A DNA stretch of 64,000 nt from positions 124,001-188,000 of the forward strand of contig CAJULW010000033.1 of NCBI GenBank assembly GCA_910587515.1, written 5' to 3'. The stretch comes from an uncultured Duncaniella sp. (lineage in GTDB: Bacteria > Bacteroidota > Bacteroidia > Bacteroidales > Muribaculaceae). Below, one piece after another: positions 17,833 to 25,205 of the stretch (within the stretch, counting starts at the first letter, position 1; each line of letters opens with the position of its first letter). The translations under genes were made by a program, and so were the position numbers. The notes under the pieces were generated by a model that had not been told where the DNA came from, did no database searches, and worked only from the letters and a program-made list of their open reading frames with translations.

Positions 17833-17871
17833 AAAGAAAGAGCTAAATCTTAGTGACTTAGCTCTTTCTTT
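17833..17871 (-). terminator. Terminator of the tRNA-Gln transcript
   Basis: A 14-bp perfect inverted repeat (17833-17846 with 17858-17871) with an 11-nt loop, followed on the minus strand by ATTTTTAG. It begins 3 bp past the 3' end of the tRNA. Confidence 0.85.
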
Positions 17872-17874
17872 GTG

Positions 17875-17945
17875 TTGCCTTGGAAGGATTCGAACCCTCA
17901 CAGGCGGAACCAGAATCCGACGTGCTACCATTACACCACAAGGCA
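17875..17945 (-). tRNA. tRNA-Gln (anticodon CUG)
   Basis: A 71-nt cloverleaf. The acceptor stem TGCCTTG pairs perfectly with CAAGGCA; the D arm is GTG-TAATGGTAG-CAC; the anticodon arm has loop TTCTGGT, so anticodon CTG reads CAG; the T arm contains GGTTCGAATCC. The base pair at the top of the anticodon stem is a T-C mismatch. The CCA end is not encoded. A consensus promoter and a terminator flank it, so it is a single-gene unit. Confidence 0.93.
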
Positions 17946-17996
17946 AGATTTATATGTCTGCCGAAACTTGATAATGAATATCTCATTTTGACGGTG

Positions 17997-18028
17997 CAAA
18001 GGTAGCTATTGTTTTTTAATTGAACAAA
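17997..18028 (-). promoter_or_regulatory. Consensus promoter for tRNA-Gln
   Basis: On the minus strand TTTG (18025-18028), exactly 20 bp, then TACCTTTG (17997-18004), the full Bacteroidota consensus. The predicted transcription start is about 45 bp before the mature tRNA. Confidence 0.8.
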
Positions 18029-18191
18029 TTTTTACGGATTATTTTTTATTTTTAATGAAAAATATTTTGAAAAGATTATAACAAATAACGTTACAGATAT
18101 TTATGATATCATGTAATAAATGTAGTTGAATATGGTTGATATGCGATTGGCATTTATGTGATTTATGGGGTGAATAATATTGAGTGTTTTG

Positions 18192-19337
18192 TCACTGTCG
18201 ATGGTCTATATTGGATGTGCCGGATATGGATTCAATGGCTTCGATATCCTTATGCTTTTCGCATGGAGGTTCGTCATTTCGGTTTATTACGTATTCTTCG
18301 TAATATGCGAGCAGGAGAGTGGTCAGTGGTAAGGCTATTATCATTCCGATAAGTCCAAGAAGCGTCCCCCATATCGATAGTGACAAAAGAATAATGGCTG
18401 GATTTAAACCTAAGGCTTTTCCCATTATTTTGGGAGTCAGGATATAGTCGCATACGGATTGGCTGACTACATAGACCAATAGACATTTGCCGAATTCCGG
18501 CCAAAAGGAGAATGATCCGTCAAGCGAAGATACGAAGCAGACGAACGCAACGGGAATAATGGTTATATATTGGAAATACGGTATCATGTAAAGAATTCCG
18601 ACAAGGATTCCGAGCAGGATTGCAAGAGGTATGCCCACTATCGAAAATCCGATACAATAAAATATTGTTGCGCATAGAGCCAGAACGGCTTGTCCGCGGA
18701 AATATCTGTTCATACTGTGTTTGATATCATTGCCGACGCGGTTGGTTATAGGGCGATATTTCGGAGGTACAAGTAGTCCGAATCCTTTCATTAAAGAGCG
18801 ATAGTCAAGGAGAATGAATATGACATATATGAATGTCAGAAACCATTCGAGTGCATGGAACAGGAATTCAACCGATGCTCCTATCAGGGATGTCCCTTTG
18901 TCAAGGATACTTTCGATATGATCTCCGGTGACAAGTTTTTTGAGCGTGTTTTTATCGAAGAATTCGGAAATGTATTCGTGTAGTTCGCGTGGTAAAAATG
19001 GCAAACTTGAGTCTTGCTGTGTGTAGTTGTTAAGCAATATACCCATTTCGTGTATTTCTTTCAGGATTGAGGGTAGAAACAGATATCCGAGTCCGGATAT
19101 TATGAATGTGACCTCTGCGAGAGTGAAAAATATTGAGATGATACGCCATTTAAGATGTAGCCGTTTGAGATTGAATTCGACGAGAGGTTCAAGTATGTAT
19201 GAGATGAGACAGGCGAGACAGAAGGGCAGAAGTACATTGCACAACACGTTGACAAGCCATATAAAGGCTGCGATAGAGATTGTTGTTATGAGCAGACGGA
19301 TTACCCTGTCAAAAGTGTATGTATGATTTTGGGGCAT
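18192..19337 (-). CDS. AI-2E family (PerM/YdiK-like) membrane transporter
   Basis: 381 residues with eight probable transmembrane helices. The family features are present: a long soluble stretch after the first three helices (about 90-160), GQAVLALCATIFYCIGF, and the late ILTPKIMGKALGLNPAIILLSL with IWGTLLGLIGMIIALPLTTLL. The family contains proposed exporters of AI-2 and ion antiporters, so the substrate is open. The last ~30 residues are polar. The gene stands alone between the tRNA and the divergent GH28 gene. Confidence 0.85.
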   Translation of the reverse strand: MPQNHTYTFDRVIRLLITTISIAAFIWLVNVLCNVLLPFCLACLISYILEPLVEFNLKRLHLKWRIISIFFTLAEVTFIISGLGYLFLPSILKEIHEMGILLNNYTQQDSSLPFLPRELHEYISEFFDKNTLKKLVTGDHIESILDKGTSLIGASVEFLFHALEWFLTFIYVIFILLDYRSLMKGFGLLVPPKYRPITNRVGNDIKHSMNRYFRGQAVLALCATIFYCIGFSIVGIPLAILLGILVGILYMIPYFQYITIIPVAFVCFVSSLDGSFSFWPEFGKCLLVYVVSQSVCDYILTPKIMGKALGLNPAIILLSLSIWGTLLGLIGMIIALPLTTLLLAYYEEYVINRNDEPPCEKHKDIEAIESISGTSNIDHRQ

Positions 19338-19487
19338 AGTTGTAGACGTGAGGGTTCTGTGATATATTTATAATTGTCTTTGTCGATAAAATGTTTTGCT
19401 GTCTGATCTCTTTGTTTACTCATGGGGATTAATGGTATTTTTTGTAACTTTGTAGTCTCGGACTGATTTACAATTACCTGAAAAGTT

Positions 19488-20819
19488 ATGAATATTAAAT
19501 CAAAAATTATCACATTATCATTATTGTTGGCTTCATCCGCGTCGGTTTCTATGCGAGCGGAATTTACGAATTTTCCTGATGGGAGCAAGGTTCCGTCATG
19601 GTTCAACGATACTAAGACTCCGGATATAAATAAGTTGGGAAAACGTTATGTTATAACCAATCATGGAGTGGTAAACGACAGTACTGTGCTGCAGACATCG
19701 GCCATTCAAGCTGTAATAGATAAGGCGGCTTCGACAGGAGGTGTTGTGGTTATTCCGGAAGGAACGTATCTGACTGGTTCGTTGTTCTTTAAACCGGGGA
19801 CGCATCTTTATTTGGAGAAAGGTGCGCGTTTGAAAGGAAGCGACGCTATCACGCATTATGAGATAATAAAGACGCGTCTTGAGGGACAGACGATCGATTA
19901 TTTCGCGGCTCTTGTAAATGCCGATAAATGCGATGGATTTACTATAAGCGGAGAAGGCACTATCGACGGTAACGGACATCGGTTTTATGATGAGTTTTGG
20001 CTCAGGCGTAAAGTGAATCGCAAATGTACAAATCTTGAGGCGTTACGTCCGAGAATGCTGTATGTTTCGAATTCGTCGGATGTCACGGTCAATGGCATAA
20101 AGATGGTGAATTCAGGATTCTGGACAAATCATTTGTATAATTGCAAACGTGTAAAATATATTGATGTCACGATTCTTGCTCCTACGGACGGTTATCCGAA
20201 AGGACCCAGTACGGATGCGATAGACCTTGACGTTTGCAACGATGTCCTTGTCAGCCGTTGCTATATGAATGTCAATGACGATGGCGTTTGTTTGAAAGGT
20301 GGCAAAGGTACGTATGTCGACACTATTGCCGGCAACGGAAGTGTCAACCGTGTGATCATAGATCGTTGTACTTTTGGCAAGACAAATGCTGGTGTGACTT
20401 TCGGAAGCGAAGCTTGGGATTGTTCCAACGTGATAATGAAGGATTGCAAATTTGACGGCACTTATCACGTGCTGTTGTTCAAGATGCGTCCTGACACTCC
20501 GCAGCAGTATCGCAATGTGCTGATTGACGGTGCTACAGGAACTGTGCGGACCGCTCTTGAGGTTCAGACTTGGACTCAATTCTTTAATAAAGTCGAAAGA
20601 GATCCGATGCCTGCTTCAGGTGTGGACAATGTCGTTTTCAAAAACGGTCGTCTTGAATGCACCCGTGATTTCTACCGTGATAGAAAAACAAATGACTATA
20701 CTCTTAAAAACTTTACGTTCAAGGATATATGGTCGATAGATCCGAAAGGTGCTTTCGATACATCAAATATAGAAAATTGTGTGATTGAAAATGTCACGAT
20801 AAACGATGTGAAGTACTAA
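19488..20819 (+). CDS. Secreted glycoside hydrolase family 28 (polygalacturonase-like)
   Basis: 443 residues with a signal peptide (about 1-25). A right-handed beta-helix follows with GH28 hallmarks: FKPGTHLYLEKGARLKGS, the first catalytic Asp in PSTDAIDLD, the Asp pair in NVNDDGVCLKGG, and FKMRPD where RIK usually stands. The GHG motif of endo-polygalacturonases is GSE (TFGSEAW), which points to an exo-acting or rhamnogalacturonan-type specificity. It is likely to cut pectic glycosidic bonds in the periplasm or outside the cell. A TAACTTTG box lies at 19445-19452. It is paralogous to the C-terminal half of the protein at 31783. Confidence 0.9.
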   Translation: MNIKSKIITLSLLLASSASVSMRAEFTNFPDGSKVPSWFNDTKTPDINKLGKRYVITNHGVVNDSTVLQTSAIQAVIDKAASTGGVVVIPEGTYLTGSLFFKPGTHLYLEKGARLKGSDAITHYEIIKTRLEGQTIDYFAALVNADKCDGFTISGEGTIDGNGHRFYDEFWLRRKVNRKCTNLEALRPRMLYVSNSSDVTVNGIKMVNSGFWTNHLYNCKRVKYIDVTILAPTDGYPKGPSTDAIDLDVCNDVLVSRCYMNVNDDGVCLKGGKGTYVDTIAGNGSVNRVIIDRCTFGKTNAGVTFGSEAWDCSNVIMKDCKFDGTYHVLLFKMRPDTPQQYRNVLIDGATGTVRTALEVQTWTQFFNKVERDPMPASGVDNVVFKNGRLECTRDFYRDRKTNDYTLKNFTFKDIWSIDPKGAFDTSNIENCVIENVTINDVKY

Positions 20820-20839
20820 TTAGAAAGTGAATATAAATG

Positions 20840-20874
20840 ACAGGCGTCCTTAGAAATAGATCAAGGACGCCTGT
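20840..20874 (+). terminator. Terminator after the GH28 gene
   Basis: A 12-bp perfect stem (20840-20851 with 20863-20874), 11-nt loop, followed by TGTCGTATTTTG. It lies 20 bp after the stop codon and 120 bp before the convergent tyrA end. Confidence 0.75.
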
Positions 20875-20994
20875 TGTCGTATTTTGAAATATGGTTGTAT
20901 TGCGTCAATATCCTTCGATGGATCAATTGGTATTGCTGTCCAAAACCAAAGTGTTACCTTAAAAATATATATTTACATATTTATTTGTCAGATG

Positions 20995-21768
20995 CTATTT
21001 TATATGTTCGCGCACTCTTGCAAGGAAGTTTTTCATTCCTTGACTGTCATGCCGTTTGATTATATCCAGTAGCTCGGCCATCTGTTCCTGAATTTTTTCC
21101 AATTGGGATGGAGTATTGGGATTGAACAGGATTTCGCTGACAAGATAGTCGTCTTCCGACATTAGTCCTCTCGCTATTTGCATGTGGCGCTTGAAAGTTG
21201 TGCCGGGAGCCTCTTGATGTTTCATGACTCCGGCAAAGGCGAGTGTCGCAGCAAATGGTATAGACAACGAATAGGCTATTGTTTCATCATGTTGGCAGAA
21301 GGTGTATTCAACGATGTTTAGGTGAAGACGTGAATACAGATCGCGGAAAAATACCTTTCCGAGGTGATCGCCTTCGCTTATTATTATCGCATTTTCATTG
21401 CTCAGATTGTTTAGCGAAGCGAATGTCGGACCGAACATAGGATGAGTACTGACAAACGGATGGCCACACTCAGAGTAGAACTCGGGTAGTCCGGTTTTGA
21501 CTGAAGCGATATCACTTATGATGGATGTTGCTGGAATATATGGAAGAACCGCCTTGAATGCTTCGAGCGTATATTTTACTGTCGCTGCGTTTATCACCAA
21601 CTGAGGTTGGAAATCTCCTATATTTTCAAGATCGTTGAACCGTAGGGCGTTAAATGTATAGCGCAGACGTTGTGGATCAGGGTCATATACGGCAACATCA
21701 TGATCGAAGGATAGAAGGTCGCAGAAAAAACTGCCCATTTTGCCTGCACCGAGAATAAGAATTTTCAT
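20995..21768 (-). CDS. tyrA: Prephenate dehydrogenase
   Basis: 257 residues. The Rossmann opening ILGAGKMGSFFCDLL binds NAD(P); further family landmarks are ISDIASVKTGLPEF, the HPFVSTHPMFGPT segment with the catalytic His, and YSLSIPFAATLAF in the helical dimerisation domain. It oxidises prephenate to 4-hydroxyphenylpyruvate, the Tyr branch. It is the last gene of the pheA-aminotransferase-DAHP synthase-tyrA operon, 32 bp behind the fusion gene. It is shorter than many TyrA proteins and lacks an ACT domain. Confidence 0.9.
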   Translation of the reverse strand: MKILILGAGKMGSFFCDLLSFDHDVAVYDPDPQRLRYTFNALRFNDLENIGDFQPQLVINAATVKYTLEAFKAVLPYIPATSIISDIASVKTGLPEFYSECGHPFVSTHPMFGPTFASLNNLSNENAIIISEGDHLGKVFFRDLYSRLHLNIVEYTFCQHDETIAYSLSIPFAATLAFAGVMKHQEAPGTTFKRHMQIARGLMSEDDYLVSEILFNPNTPSQLEKIQEQMAELLDIIKRHDSQGMKNFLARVREHIK

Positions 21769-21800
21769 GATTAAGCGAGATGCTTTTTTGAGATGGATGA

Positions 21801-22877
21801 CTATTTGCTTTTTTCAGTCAGCTCGACTTGGATGCGTACGGATTCCTCGTGTATAGTCGATAGTATATCGCGCATGAAATTTTCGTCCACACCCATCGAA
21901 GAGGCTGCTTTGACGCGTGTCGACATTATATCTCCGTAACGTCCGGGTTGGACTACCGGCATGTTATGGTTCTTTTTGTATTCTCCGATCTCGCGCGAGA
22001 TGCTCATACGTTTTGCGAGTACCTCGAGAAGCTCATTGTCAAGTTGGTCGATCTGACGTCTCAATTGGGCAAGGCTTTCAGCTGGAGCCGGTGTATCGCG
22101 ATATACGAGATTGTCAAGGATAACACCAAGGACTTCGGGTGTGATCTGTTGGTTCTTATCGCTCCATGCACAGTCCGGGTTGCAGTGGCTTTCGATTATA
22201 AGACCGTCGAAACCCATGTCGAGAGCCTGTTGTGAGAGTGATGCGATCAATTCACGCTTACCGCCTATGTGACTTGGATCGCAGATGATAGGTAGGTTGG
22301 GGTAGCGGCGCCTCAGTTCCAGCGGTATACGCCATTGAGGATGATTGCGATAGATGTGGACTCCATAGGTGCTGAATCCTCGGTGTATTACACCGAGCCG
22401 GGTAATTCCGGCATTGTATAGCCGTTCAAGCGCGCCTACCCATAGTTCAAGGTCGGGGTTCACAGGGTTTTTGACTAAAATGGGGATGTCACGGCCGCTT
22501 TCGCGAAGCACGTCTGCGATTTCTTGCATTGCGAATGGGTTTGCCGAAGTGCGTGCCCCTATCCAAAGCAAATCCAGGTCATATTCGAGCGCGGCTTCCA
22601 CATGACCGCGGTTGGCGACTTCGGTTGAGACTTTAAGTCCGGTTTCTTCACGGACTTTGTTAAGCCAGGCGAGTCCCGGTACTCCTACGCCTTCGAATCC
22701 TCCTGGCTTGGTTCGTGGTTTCCATATTCCGGCGCGGTATATCTTTACACCCGCTCTCGATAGCTGATGTGCAGTCTGAAGCACTTGTTCTTCGGTTTCC
22801 GCGCTACATGGACCGGATATTATTATCGGTTTGGTGAGTTCTATACCGTTAATTGCGAGAGGCTGTATATTTTCCAT
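21801..22877 (-). CDS. Bifunctional 3-deoxy-7-phosphoheptulonate synthase / chorismate mutase
   Basis: 358 residues. The N-terminal part (about 1-260) is a DAHP synthase of the KDO8P-like type: ISGPCSAETEEQVL, IYRAGIWKPRTKPGGFEGVG, VKNPVNPDLELW and CDPSHIGGKREL. The C-terminal part (about 265-355) is an AroQ chorismate mutase: LRRQIDQLDNELLEVLAKRMSIS and so on, with KKNHNMPVVQPGR. One protein thus catalyses the first step of the shikimate pathway and the branch step to prephenate. The mutase probably also acts as the allosteric sensor, as known for such fusions. It is 30 bp behind the aminotransferase. Confidence 0.95.
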   Translation of the reverse strand: MENIQPLAINGIELTKPIIISGPCSAETEEQVLQTAHQLSRAGVKIYRAGIWKPRTKPGGFEGVGVPGLAWLNKVREETGLKVSTEVANRGHVEAALEYDLDLLWIGARTSANPFAMQEIADVLRESGRDIPILVKNPVNPDLELWVGALERLYNAGITRLGVIHRGFSTYGVHIYRNHPQWRIPLELRRRYPNLPIICDPSHIGGKRELIASLSQQALDMGFDGLIIESHCNPDCAWSDKNQQITPEVLGVILDNLVYRDTPAPAESLAQLRRQIDQLDNELLEVLAKRMSISREIGEYKKNHNMPVVQPGRYGDIMSTRVKAASSMGVDENFMRDILSTIHEESVRIQVELTEKSK

Positions 22878-22907
22878 ATTGGATATCTTTTATCTGGTTG
22901 TAGGTTC

Positions 22908-24071
22908 TTATAATTTTAATGACTTGATACGTGAGAGGGCTTCGTCCATACGCTCTTTTGTCGCACAAAGGGAAATACGTATATATCGCTCTCCGTTCGA
23001 GCCGAATATGAATCCGGGGGTAAGAAAAATTTTGGCTTCTTTTAAAAGTTTATCTGCAAGCATTTCTGAACTGATCGACGGATCTTTGATGCGTCCCCAA
23101 AGAAACAGGCCGCTTTGTGACGGATCGAAATCACAACCGATGGCTGTCATTATTTTTTCTGCGACAATGCGTCTAGATGTATAAAGAGCGTTTACTTCTT
23201 CGTACCAATTTTTATCTGCCTCAAGAGCTTTTGCGGCCGCGAGCATTAATGGCTTGAATTGGCCCGAATCAATATTGCTTTTTACTTTTAGTATCCATGA
23301 GATGAACGTCGGATTCGATGCGGCCATTCCTACGCGCCATCCGGGCATGTTATGGCTTTTGCTTAATGAATTCATTTCAATGGCTATTTCTTTTGCTCCG
23401 GGAATCTGAAGGATGCTCATTGGCGTGTCGTTCAGAATGAAAGAGTAAGGATTGTCGTTGACAATTACGATATCATGTTTTTTTCCGAATGCTATAGCCT
23501 TTTCGAATGTATCTATTTTCGCAGATGCCCCGGTGGGCATGTGGGGATAATTCAGCCACATCAATTTGATCTTATCAAGTGGCAGTTTTTCAAGTGCGTC
23601 GAAATCAGGTTGCCATCCGTTGTCGTCGGTAAGATCATAATGAAATATTTCCGCTCCGACAAGACTGCTTATAGAAGAATATGTCGGATATCCCGGATTA
23701 GGAACGAGAACACCGTCCCCTGGATTAAGAAAGGCCAAGGAGATGTGCGTCACCCCTTCTTTAGATCCGATCAGCGGTTGTATTTCGGTTTTGGGATCAA
23801 GTTCGACATCATACCATTTTTTATACCATTTCGAGAAACTTTCCCTGAGTTCGGGCAAGCCTACATGTGGTTGGTAACCATGATTGTCAGGTTTGTTCAA
23901 TGCTTCCGTCATGGTGCATATAACGTTTTTATGCGGAGGCTTGTCAGGCCCTCCGATACCAAGAGATATGACGTCATGGCCTGCCGCTTTCATCGCGGCC
24001 ACTTCTTTAAGCTTGGTTGAAAAATAGTATTCCTTGATGTTCTCAACCCTGTCCGATGGTTTTATATTCAT
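22908..24071 (-). CDS. PLP-dependent class I/II aminotransferase
   Basis: 387 residues, fold type I. The Schiff-base Lys is in SLSKSHNMPGWRVG, the PLP-phosphate Arg is in the same segment, NDNPYSF contains the Asn-Asp-Tyr triad, and the C-terminal Arg that binds the carboxylate is in RYIRISLC. LGIGGPDKPPHKNVI is typical of the LL-DAP/aspartate-like subgroup. Its place between pheA and the DAHP synthase suggests it turns phenylpyruvate and 4-hydroxyphenylpyruvate into Phe and Tyr, but sequence alone does not fix the specificity. It follows pheA after 18 bp. Confidence 0.88.
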   Translation of the reverse strand: MNIKPSDRVENIKEYYFSTKLKEVAAMKAAGHDVISLGIGGPDKPPHKNVICTMTEALNKPDNHGYQPHVGLPELRESFSKWYKKWYDVELDPKTEIQPLIGSKEGVTHISLAFLNPGDGVLVPNPGYPTYSSISSLVGAEIFHYDLTDDNGWQPDFDALEKLPLDKIKLMWLNYPHMPTGASAKIDTFEKAIAFGKKHDIVIVNDNPYSFILNDTPMSILQIPGAKEIAIEMNSLSKSHNMPGWRVGMAASNPTFISWILKVKSNIDSGQFKPLMLAAAKALEADKNWYEEVNALYTSRRIVAEKIMTAIGCDFDPSQSGLFLWGRIKDPSISSEMLADKLLKEAKIFLTPGFIFGSNGERYIRISLCATKERMDEALSRIKSLKL

Positions 24072-24089
24072 GACATTATGTTTCTTATT

Positions 24090-24935
24090 TCAATATGTGA
24101 TTTTAGCCTCGGAATATTCTCCGAGCACCTTTAGATCCTTGATCAGAGGTCTTACGGCATCAATTGCTTGATGATAGCGAACCAGGCTGTCGAATGTAAG
24201 ATCTACATAAAAACGATATTCCCATTCACGACCGATGATAGGAGTCGACTGTATTTTGGAGAGATTTATATCATAGAATGAAAATATTGTCAGGACTTTT
24301 GACAGTGCGCCATGTGTGTGTGGCAGAGTGAAAACAATGGATGCTTTGTCAATTTCATGTTCCGAAGGTCCGATCTCTGACGCAAGCAACGGATCTGCCA
24401 CCACAAGAAAACGGGTGAAATTGCGTTTGTTTGTCTCTATGCTTTTTTCAAGGATGCTAAGACCGTAAAGTTCTGCGGCATATTCACCGCATACCGCAGC
24501 GTGTCCTGAAAGGTTATTTTCAGCGATCTCTTTTGCACTTCCTGCGGTGTCAAGTCTTTCAACGATCTTGAGATTCGGGTGTCTTCTCAAAAATTGTTCG
24601 CATTGCATTAAAGCCATGGGGTGGGAGTTGACTTCTGTCAGTTCGTCGATGTTTTGTCCCGGCAGGCTTGCGAGTACATGAGATATCCTTAGCTTGAGTT
24701 CTCCGATTATATGAAGGTTGCTTTGCCGAAGAAGTTCATGGTTCTGCAAAAGGCTGCCCGCTATAGTATTCTCGATAGCTACGACACCGAGTAGGGAAGC
24801 GTCGTTTGCGAGGGTTTCGAACATTGTCGGAAACGTATCGCACTCTACTGTAAGTATCTCTTGTTTGTCAAAATAGAGATGGGCCGCGGCGTCATGGTAG
24901 CATCCTGCTACACCTTGTATTGTGATTTTTTTCAT
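24090..24935 (-). CDS. pheA: Prephenate dehydratase
   Basis: 281 residues from the ATG at 24935; a GTG immediately before it is less likely. The catalytic domain (about 1-180) has IQGVAGCYHDAAAH, VVAIENTIAGSL, SHPMALMQCEQFL and the catalytic TRF motif in RNFTRFLVV. A C-terminal ACT domain (about 200-275) starts GALSKVLTIF; the Phe-binding ESRP motif is QSTP here, so feedback control may differ from E. coli. It makes phenylpyruvate. It is the first structural gene after the attenuator; the terminator T-run ends 21 nt before its ATG. Confidence 0.95.
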   Translation of the reverse strand: MKKITIQGVAGCYHDAAAHLYFDKQEILTVECDTFPTMFETLANDASLLGVVAIENTIAGSLLQNHELLRQSNLHIIGELKLRISHVLASLPGQNIDELTEVNSHPMALMQCEQFLRRHPNLKIVERLDTAGSAKEIAENNLSGHAAVCGEYAAELYGLSILEKSIETNKRNFTRFLVVADPLLASEIGPSEHEIDKASIVFTLPHTHGALSKVLTIFSFYDINLSKIQSTPIIGREWEYRFYVDLTFDSLVRYHQAIDAVRPLIKDLKVLGEYSEAKITY

Positions 24936-24955
24936 CACGTTTGATGTTAAGAATT

Positions 24956-24989
24956 AAAAAATCCCGTTGTCGCACAGGAGAACGGGATT
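24956..24989 (-). terminator. Attenuator terminator hairpin in the pheA leader
   Basis: On the minus strand AATCCCGTT (24989-24981) pairs with AACGGGATT (24968-24960) across a 12-nt loop and runs into six T (24961-24956). It is a typical intrinsic terminator placed between the leader peptide and pheA. Confidence 0.85.
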
Positions 24990-25093
24990 GATGTTGTCTT
25001 AAATAAAATTCGCTTTGATGTCATAAACCGTATACGCAAATCCCGTTTTTATTTTTTGTCAAAATAAAAATAATAAAAGAACGAATATGCGTA
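24956..25093 (-). promoter_or_regulatory. Ribosome-mediated transcription attenuator of the Phe/Tyr operon
   Basis: Four segments lie in order on the minus strand. Segment A, inside the leader ORF, contains TACGCA (25093-25088). Segment B is AACGGGATT (25047-25039) followed by TGCGTA (25038-25033). Segment C is AATCCCGTT (24989-24981) and segment D is AACGGGATT (24968-24960) plus T-run. A can pair with B (TACGCA with TGCGTA, extended by ATTC with GGAT across one mismatch), B with C (9 bp), C with D (9 bp). B:C excludes both others, so it is the antiterminator. The leader stop codon abuts B, so a ribosome finishing the peptide would mask B and let C:D form; one stalled on Phe/Tyr codons would cover A and free B. 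Confidence 0.85.
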
Positions 25094-25108
25094 AAATCGA
25101 GTCATCAT
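25049..25108 (-). CDS. Phe/Tyr-rich leader peptide of the aromatic amino acid operon
   Basis: A 19-codon ORF, product MMTRFYAYSFFYYFYFDKK, ending in TAA. Five Phe and five Tyr fall within residues 5-16, an extreme composition that matches the two end products of the operon immediately downstream (pheA, aminotransferase, DAHP synthase-chorismate mutase, tyrA). A second ATG directly follows the first, so either could be the start. The predicted promoter is about 40 bp upstream and the antiterminator/terminator elements start right after the stop codon. The role is therefore regulatory, in the manner of pheL. No Shine-Dalgarno sequence is seen, as usual in this phylum. Not tested experimentally. 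Confidence 0.85.
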   Translation of the reverse strand: MMTRFYAYSFFYYFYFDKK

Positions 25109-25149
25109 TTATGTGGTGTCTAAATCTTGGTTGGTGTTAATTTGTATCG

Positions 25150-25180
25150 CAAAGTTATGTATTATTTACGAAACGACAAA
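25150..25180 (-). promoter_or_regulatory. Promoter of the Phe/Tyr operon
   Basis: TTTG (25180-25177), 19 bp, TAACTTTG (25157-25150) on the minus strand, a full consensus match. Transcription should start near 25144, giving a leader of about 210 nt before pheA that contains the leader ORF and the attenuator. Confidence 0.8.
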
Positions 25181-25205
25181 TAAAACCATGAAAAAATTAT
25201 AAATT

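Noticed and set aside
17717..17874. T-box or leader-peptide control of hisS
   Set aside because: No His-rich short ORF or T-box core sequence was found upstream; only an ordinary -7 box.
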